Part shown: positions 8,601 through 11,079 of the stretch, piece after piece
How positions within the stretch are numbered: position 1 is the first letter of the stretch
How the letters are laid out: every line of letters starts with the position of its first letter
From: CAZSTA01 sp964609495 [NCBI: uncultured bacterium]
GTDB lineage: Bacteria > CAZSTA01
Assembly: GCA_964609495.1 (NCBI GenBank)
Contig: CAZSTA010000118.1
Location: forward strand, 1-11,079
Direction of reading: 5' to 3'
DNA length: 11,079 nt
Program-made: the position numbers and the translations under genes
The notes under the pieces: generated by a model
The model's database searches: none
What the model was told of the DNA's origin: nothing
The model's input: the letters and a program-made list of their open reading frames with translations, nothing else

Positions 8601-8970
8601 CTAAAGAGATCAAATCTCCATCTGATAATCTCTCTCTTTTTATCCTCACCGCATTGAGAAAAGTACCGTTGGCACTGTTCTGATCGATTATAAAAAAGCT
8701 ACCATTTTTAAATATTATCTTAGCATGACGCCTAGAAATACATTTGCTTTTGAAGATTATATCATTATCATCTCGACGACCTAGATTGATAACTGGCTTA
8801 TTCAGGGGGAGCTCCCTAACTGAACTCCTACCATTCTCTACCACTATCTTGGCTTTCAATCTCTCGATCTCAGTCAAATCTACCGGTTCAAAGATATCGC
8901 TTTCCTCGGTTATTCTCCTGCCTAAAAGCCTATTAGTTATTAATGTTACCTTTTTCCCTAGGAGCTTCAT
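5638..8970 (-). CDS. FHA-FHA-PAS-HisKA-HATPase-REC-REC-GGDEF hybrid signalling protein
   Basis: Soluble 1110-aa multidomain signalling protein; no membrane segment seen. Domain order: FHA1 about 40-134 (GRR 64-66, SRRH 79-82, NG 101-102); Glu-rich linker 140-165; FHA2 about 175-270 (GR 199-200, SRWH 214-217, NG 236-237); PAS about 295-402; HisKA about 412-472 with His422 in SHKLRSPLTA; HATPase about 485-625; REC1 about 677-793 (Asp683, acceptor Asp727, Lys776); REC2 about 801-918 (Asp806/Asp807, acceptor Asp850, Thr880, Lys902); GGDEF about 924-1100 with GGDDF at 1003-1007. FHA domains bind phosphothreonine, REC domains accept phosphate and GGDEF domains make or bind cyclic-di-GMP/GTP. In the HATPase the N box is kept (Asn528, Asn533), but the G boxes are degenerate (DTGEM 561-565, DLPLL 591-595, NKF near 616), and the acid after His422 is Lys, so autokinase activity is doubtful. 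The GGDEF lacks the RxxD inhibitory-site Arg. The start is ATG at 8970 with GAGAGGTGA (8978-8986). Signal and target unknown. Confidence 0.93.
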   Translation of the reverse strand: MKLLGKKVTLITNRLLGRRITEESDIFEPVDLTEIERLKAKIVVENGRSSVRELPLNKPVINLGRRDDNDIIFKSKCISRRHAKIIFKNGSFFIIDQNSANGTFLNAVRIKRERLSDGDLISLGYNSARLRYVQREGGKKEARQEEEEEGEEKQEEEREISREDKRLFLFQDAPALLIQSEEMGTSKMFPLNEELTIIGRDISNHIVLVDPTISRWHALLMHQYNHFVLYDLNSSNGTWVNNQAIKRKVLDNGDRIRFGDRDEYHFELQIEALMDYEEPSSIADRTIQVYPRSPEWEEIIAYLGAGIVIGDSNNQVLTLNKSAEELLGLDKERALSNNIWDCVPLEASGHLLELLKKYSESGIAQKKVRELPIWTKDKELNLELFPLEDRGGYYSGVLMFIKEKDNNTREVRDSSVPIEISHKLRSPLTAIRGAVEILTKDISEMELAEQRKFLSIIAEESERINAVISELLAPLQKAWRGDIAPLIRSVAYSFQSQAIQKDINLGVLIPSDLPKISGDRKRLQRVLNGLLSNSFRATPSGGRITISARKSRYYVEISISDTGEMIPEEHIKKIFEGTQGEFDRVTRFRKDLPLLRSIVEQQGGKLWAEQESGKRNKFILILPIEKAVSSEKGLIELAFRSAEIESSEAEIALSSPELEIYEDEDTTIKVPIPIPDKTILIADNEPNARRATKVQLEGEGFEVIEALNSWGTIAMARKSQPDLIILDILMPEMDGLQIIEVLKHDPQTKDIPILVVSEIDKRDRAFQLGVVGYLLKPIERRVLSDTTRAIFESKGKTKKGKILIVDDNPSIAKIIKITFDNLGYENRVAYSGVEALNIVHQEQPDLILLDIMMPGMNGYEVCKKLKESASTRHIPIVMLTSKESIEDKVRAMKIGADDYFTKSSGTTELGARVEMIIRRTQEGLHANPLTKLPGNIAVEREINRRIKSGNKFAVCYLDIDSFKAFNNKYGYAKGDGVIRQTASIITSALVEYGGKGDFVGHIGGDDFALITTPDKADNICSRIIEVFDELIPHHYREEDQKNGYIITEDRDGKIRQFPIISISIAVVTNEKYDLKNLSQISQVAAELETYAKTLKGSVYVKDRRKRIREG

Positions 8971-9105
8971 CTTGCTTCACCTCTCTACCGCCTACTTTTT
9001 GAGAGATTTAATACCCCAAAGTTACATATCCAAAGTATTAGTCGCGATTTCTATCAGAAGTAAGCGTAATCCAATGTATAAATTATAAGGGGTAGAATGC
9101 AAATC
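8971..9105 (-). promoter_or_regulatory. Intergenic region deoB-hybrid kinase, possible weak internal promoter
   Basis: 135 nt between the deoB stop and the hybrid-kinase start. It holds the kinase ribosome binding site and, on the minus strand, a perfect TATAAT (9087-9082) but no good -35 at 16-18 nt. No terminator hairpin was found after deoB, so read-through is likely and the internal promoter is speculative. Confidence 0.3.
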
Positions 9106-10275
9106 CTAGATCAGTAACTCTTCGGCGAAGCTTGTTCCTGGACCGGGGTAATTCAGGTTCAGAATCTCGGCAACAGTTGCTCCTAGATCGGCAAAGGTCT
9201 CTCTAATACCTAGATCTACACCTCCCTTGATATGGGCTCCATAAACGAGGAGAGGCACATATTCTCTGGAATGATCAGTGCTGGGGGTGGTGGGATCATT
9301 GCCATGATCGGCGGTGAGGATGAGCAGATCATCATCGCGCCGAATCCTTAATACCTCGACCAGATCGTGATCGAATTCCTCTAGGGCGGAGGCGTATCCC
9401 AACACATTATTCCGGTGTCCATAGAGCATATCGAAATCGACTAAGTTGGTGAAGATGATCCCCTTATCTATCTCCTCCATGAATTTGATCGTTTTTTCTA
9501 TCCCATCGTGATTGTTTTTTATATGGACTGATTTAGTGAGTCCAGAGCCAGAGAAAATATCCTCTATCTTTCCCACCCCAGCGACCTCATAACCAGCCTC
9601 AGCCGCGAAGTTGAGGACGGTCCTTCGAGGTGGAGGAAGGGAGTAATCCTTTCTCCCTGCGGTGCGCTGGAAACTCCCCTTTTCCCCGATAAAAGGGCGA
9701 GCGATGATCCTGCCGACGGCGTGTTCTCCTCGCATTATATCTCTCGCTTGTTCGCACATCCAATAGAGCTTCTCCACTGGGATAACGGATTCATGCGCGG
9801 CGACCTGAAAGACGCTATCGGCTGAAGTATAGACTATGGGGCGACCTGTCTCTATATGCTCTGCCCCTAGTTCCTCGATTATCACCGTTCCCGAGGCAGG
9901 TTTATTACCGAGCACTTTTCCGCCTATTCTCCTCTCGAAAGCCCTGATCACCTCCTCGGGGAAACCGTTGGGATAAGTGGGAAATGGCTTATCGAGGATG
10001 ATTCCCATCATCTCCCAATGTCCAGTTGTCGTATCCTTACCTGGTGATCTTTCCGCCATCGAACCATAAGCCGCGGAGGGGTTTTCCGAGGGAGGGATTC
10101 TAGCTAGAGGGATGATATTTCCCAACCCCATCTTTTGGAGGTTGGGAAGAGAGAAATTCTCCACTTGCGAAGCTATATTCCCCAGGGTGTTACTTCCCTC
10201 ATCTCCATAAAGCGAGGCATCGGGAAGCGCTCCGATCCCCACGCTATCCATTACTATTATGATGACTCTTTTCAT
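9106..10275 (-). CDS. deoB: Phosphopentomutase
   Basis: Alkaline-phosphatase-superfamily, Mn-dependent mutase that interconverts ribose- or deoxyribose-1-phosphate and the 5-phosphate, linking nucleoside breakdown to pentose metabolism. It is 389 aa, normal length. Seen: N-terminal metal-binding [12 protein letters not shown] with Asp10; [10 protein letters not shown] with Thr82 at the phospho-threonine nucleophile position; [34 protein letters not shown]; and the C-terminal metal site [19 protein letters not shown] chose ATG at 10275, which gives the conserved [13 protein letters not shown] start. An in-frame TTG 18 nt upstream would add an unconserved MGSWLS. Even so, the gene begins inside coaE (32-nt overlap), so translation is probably coupled. 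PunA, encoded downstream in the same run, supplies its substrate. Confidence 0.96.
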   Translation of the reverse strand: MKRVIIIVMDSVGIGALPDASLYGDEGSNTLGNIASQVENFSLPNLQKMGLGNIIPLARIPPSENPSAAYGSMAERSPGKDTTTGHWEMMGIILDKPFPTYPNGFPEEVIRAFERRIGGKVLGNKPASGTVIIEELGAEHIETGRPIVYTSADSVFQVAAHESVIPVEKLYWMCEQARDIMRGEHAVGRIIARPFIGEKGSFQRTAGRKDYSLPPPRRTVLNFAAEAGYEVAGVGKIEDIFSGSGLTKSVHIKNNHDGIEKTIKFMEEIDKGIIFTNLVDFDMLYGHRNNVLGYASALEEFDHDLVEVLRIRRDDDLLILTADHGNDPTTPSTDHSREYVPLLVYGAHIKGGVDLGIRETFADLGATVAEILNLNYPGPGTSFAEELLI

Positions 10276-10873
10276 ACTCAACCAACTTCCCAAATATCTC
10301 CTTCACCTGATCTTCCGTTCTTTGAATGGAACCACTGTTATCCACCACAAAATCCGCATATTTGACCTTCTCGGAGAGGGGCAATTGAGAACTCAGCCGC
10401 GCTTGAGCTTCCTCTCTAGTCATATCTCTTCTCTCCAGCAACCTTTCGATCTGGGTATCCTCATCAGCATATACCACAATTACTAAATCCACCTTATCCT
10501 GCCAATTTACCTCATAGAGCAAAGGTATATCTATAATGATTACCCCTCTGCCGTTATCAGCATATTCTAATTCCTCGACCAATCGCCTGACCTCTTCATC
10601 TATACGAGGATGGGTCATTCCCTCAAGTTCTTTCCTGGCTTCGGGATCGGAGAAGATGATCTGAGCTAGCTTGCCCCGATTTATACTTCTATCCTCATTT
10701 AATATCCCTTCTCCCCAGCGAGCTACGATATCACGCCAAGCTGGTCGATCTGGCTCAACGACCTTGCGAGCTAGCTGATCGGTATCGATCAAGTGGGCTC
10801 CTAGCTCCACTAACATCTGAGCCACAATGCTCTTTCCACTGGCGACTCCTCCCGTTAGCCCGACTAGCAACAC
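10244..10873 (-). CDS. coaE: Dephospho-CoA kinase
   Basis: Catalyses the last step of coenzyme A synthesis, ATP-dependent 3'-phosphorylation of dephospho-CoA, in the cytoplasm. It is 209 aa, family-typical. Seen: P-loop GGVASGKS (8-15), IDTDQLAR (about 29-36, substrate Asp), the MTHPRI motif near 85-90, DIPLLYE with the characteristic acidic residues, and an Arg-rich lid ([17 protein letters not shown]). The start is GTG at 10873, preceded by AGGAGGA (about 10880-10886) with 7-nt spacing; an in-frame TGA upstream rules out a longer product starting much earlier. Its 3' end overlaps deoB by 32 nt. It is the first clear gene of the minus-strand run. The short C-terminal tail SHHNSNG is unremarkable. 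Confidence 0.96.
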   Translation of the reverse strand: MLLVGLTGGVASGKSIVAQMLVELGAHLIDTDQLARKVVEPDRPAWRDIVARWGEGILNEDRSINRGKLAQIIFSDPEARKELEGMTHPRIDEEVRRLVEELEYADNGRGVIIIDIPLLYEVNWQDKVDLVIVVYADEDTQIERLLERRDMTREEAQARLSSQLPLSEKVKYADFVVDNSGSIQRTEDQVKEIFGKLVEYEKSHHNSNG

Positions 10874-10903
10874 TATAGTTCCTCCTGCTGTCTCCTTCCC
10901 AGA

Positions 10904-11032
10904 TCATAAGGGAGCATTGCCCAGACTATAAACAATCCCGCGAAGATAAGGATTCGGTGTCAACAGGTATATCAAATATATTATACTATAGGCATATAAT
11001 ATAGTCAAGAGAAGAATTAAGCGTGGATGCAT
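10904..11032 (-). CDS. Possible small membrane protein ORF, doubtful
   Basis: A 42-codon frame on the minus strand, starting ATG at 11032. It encodes one hydrophobic stretch (LILLLTILYAYSIIYLIYLL) and ends at TGA 10904-10906. No ribosome binding site lies before the ATG, and the strong coaE promoter sits inside it. A second frame, open from 10959 to TAG at 10873-10875, encodes another hydrophobic stretch (ILIFAGLFIVWAMLPYDL) plus a charged tail, and its stop overlaps the coaE GTG by one base. It has no good start of its own. A one-base shift would join the two into a two-helix protein of about 50 aa. It may be a broken gene or a T-rich promoter region that mimics coding. Confidence 0.2.
   Translation of the reverse strand: MHPRLILLLTILYAYSIIYLIYLLTPNPYLRGIVYSLGNAPL
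10980..11008 (-). promoter_or_regulatory. Sigma-A-type promoter upstream of coaE
   Basis: On the minus strand, TTGACT (11008-11003), a 17-nt spacer, then TATAAT (10985-10980): five of six and six of six matches to consensus. Transcription would begin near 10973, leaving a leader of about 100 nt before the coaE GTG. It is the likely promoter of the coaE-deoB-kinase-punA-DUF433 run. Confidence 0.75.
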
Positions 11033-11079
11033 ATAAAATCTGGGATCTAAGATCTAATTTACTTTGTATTACACCCTCC

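Noticed and set aside
10276-10293. Upstream TTG start for deoB at 10293
   Set aside because: The added MGSWLS is not family-like; [13 protein letters not shown] from ATG 10275 matches the usual start.
10958-10963. Perfect TTGACA on the minus strand upstream of coaE as a second promoter
   Set aside because: No -10-like hexamer at 16-18 nt; the nearest TATAGT is about 27 nt away. The TTGACT/TATAAT pair upstream is much better.

Overview
This window reads as chromosomal DNA from an anaerobe-like, low-to-mid-GC bacterium, probably Bacillota/Clostridia-like or a related deep-branching lineage. The clues are a canonical T-box leader, strong AGGAGG-type ribosome binding sites, TTGACA/TATAAT-type promoters, GTG and TTG starts, many ATA and AGA/AGG codons, and a GerW/YtfJ-like protein. 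The phylum is an inference; no rRNA or taxonomic marker is present. No phage, IS element, CRISPR array or tRNA was seen.

Layout. Plus strand, 1-3607: a T-box leader (its 5' edge is at or just before the window start) with pseudoknot, antiterminator and competing terminator, then ilvB-ilvN-ilvC, closed by an intrinsic terminator. This is the first two steps of branched-chain amino acid synthesis under tRNA-charging control. The ilvC product has an acidic cofactor loop that predicts NADH rather than NADPH use. Bases 3608-3850 hold no gene I can support.

Minus strand, 3851-4351: a monocistronic exported GerW/YtfJ-like protein with its own near-consensus promoter. Minus strand, 10873 down to 4558: a compact run coaE > deoB > large hybrid signalling gene > punA > DUF433 gene, with a near-consensus promoter upstream of coaE and a hairpin after the DUF433 gene. 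coaE/deoB overlap, and the gaps at hybrid-kinase/punA (4 nt) and punA/DUF433 (23 nt) are short. The gap between deoB and the kinase gene is about 130 nt and might carry an internal promoter.

Working together: PunA releases (deoxy)ribose-1-phosphate from purine nucleosides and DeoB converts it to the 5-phosphate, so the two form a salvage route. Between them lies an 1110-residue soluble protein arranged FHA-FHA-PAS-HisKA-HATPase-REC-REC-GGDEF. It joins phosphothreonine reading, histidine-kinase modules and a cyclic-di-GMP-type output in one chain, and its ATP-binding boxes are degenerate. This is the most unusual item here. Other notable points are a PNP lacking the usual purine-contacting Asn, an extra GNRA-capped hairpin in the T-box leader, a 12-bp hairpin between ilvN and ilvC, and two overlapping small hydrophobic reading frames upstream of coaE.
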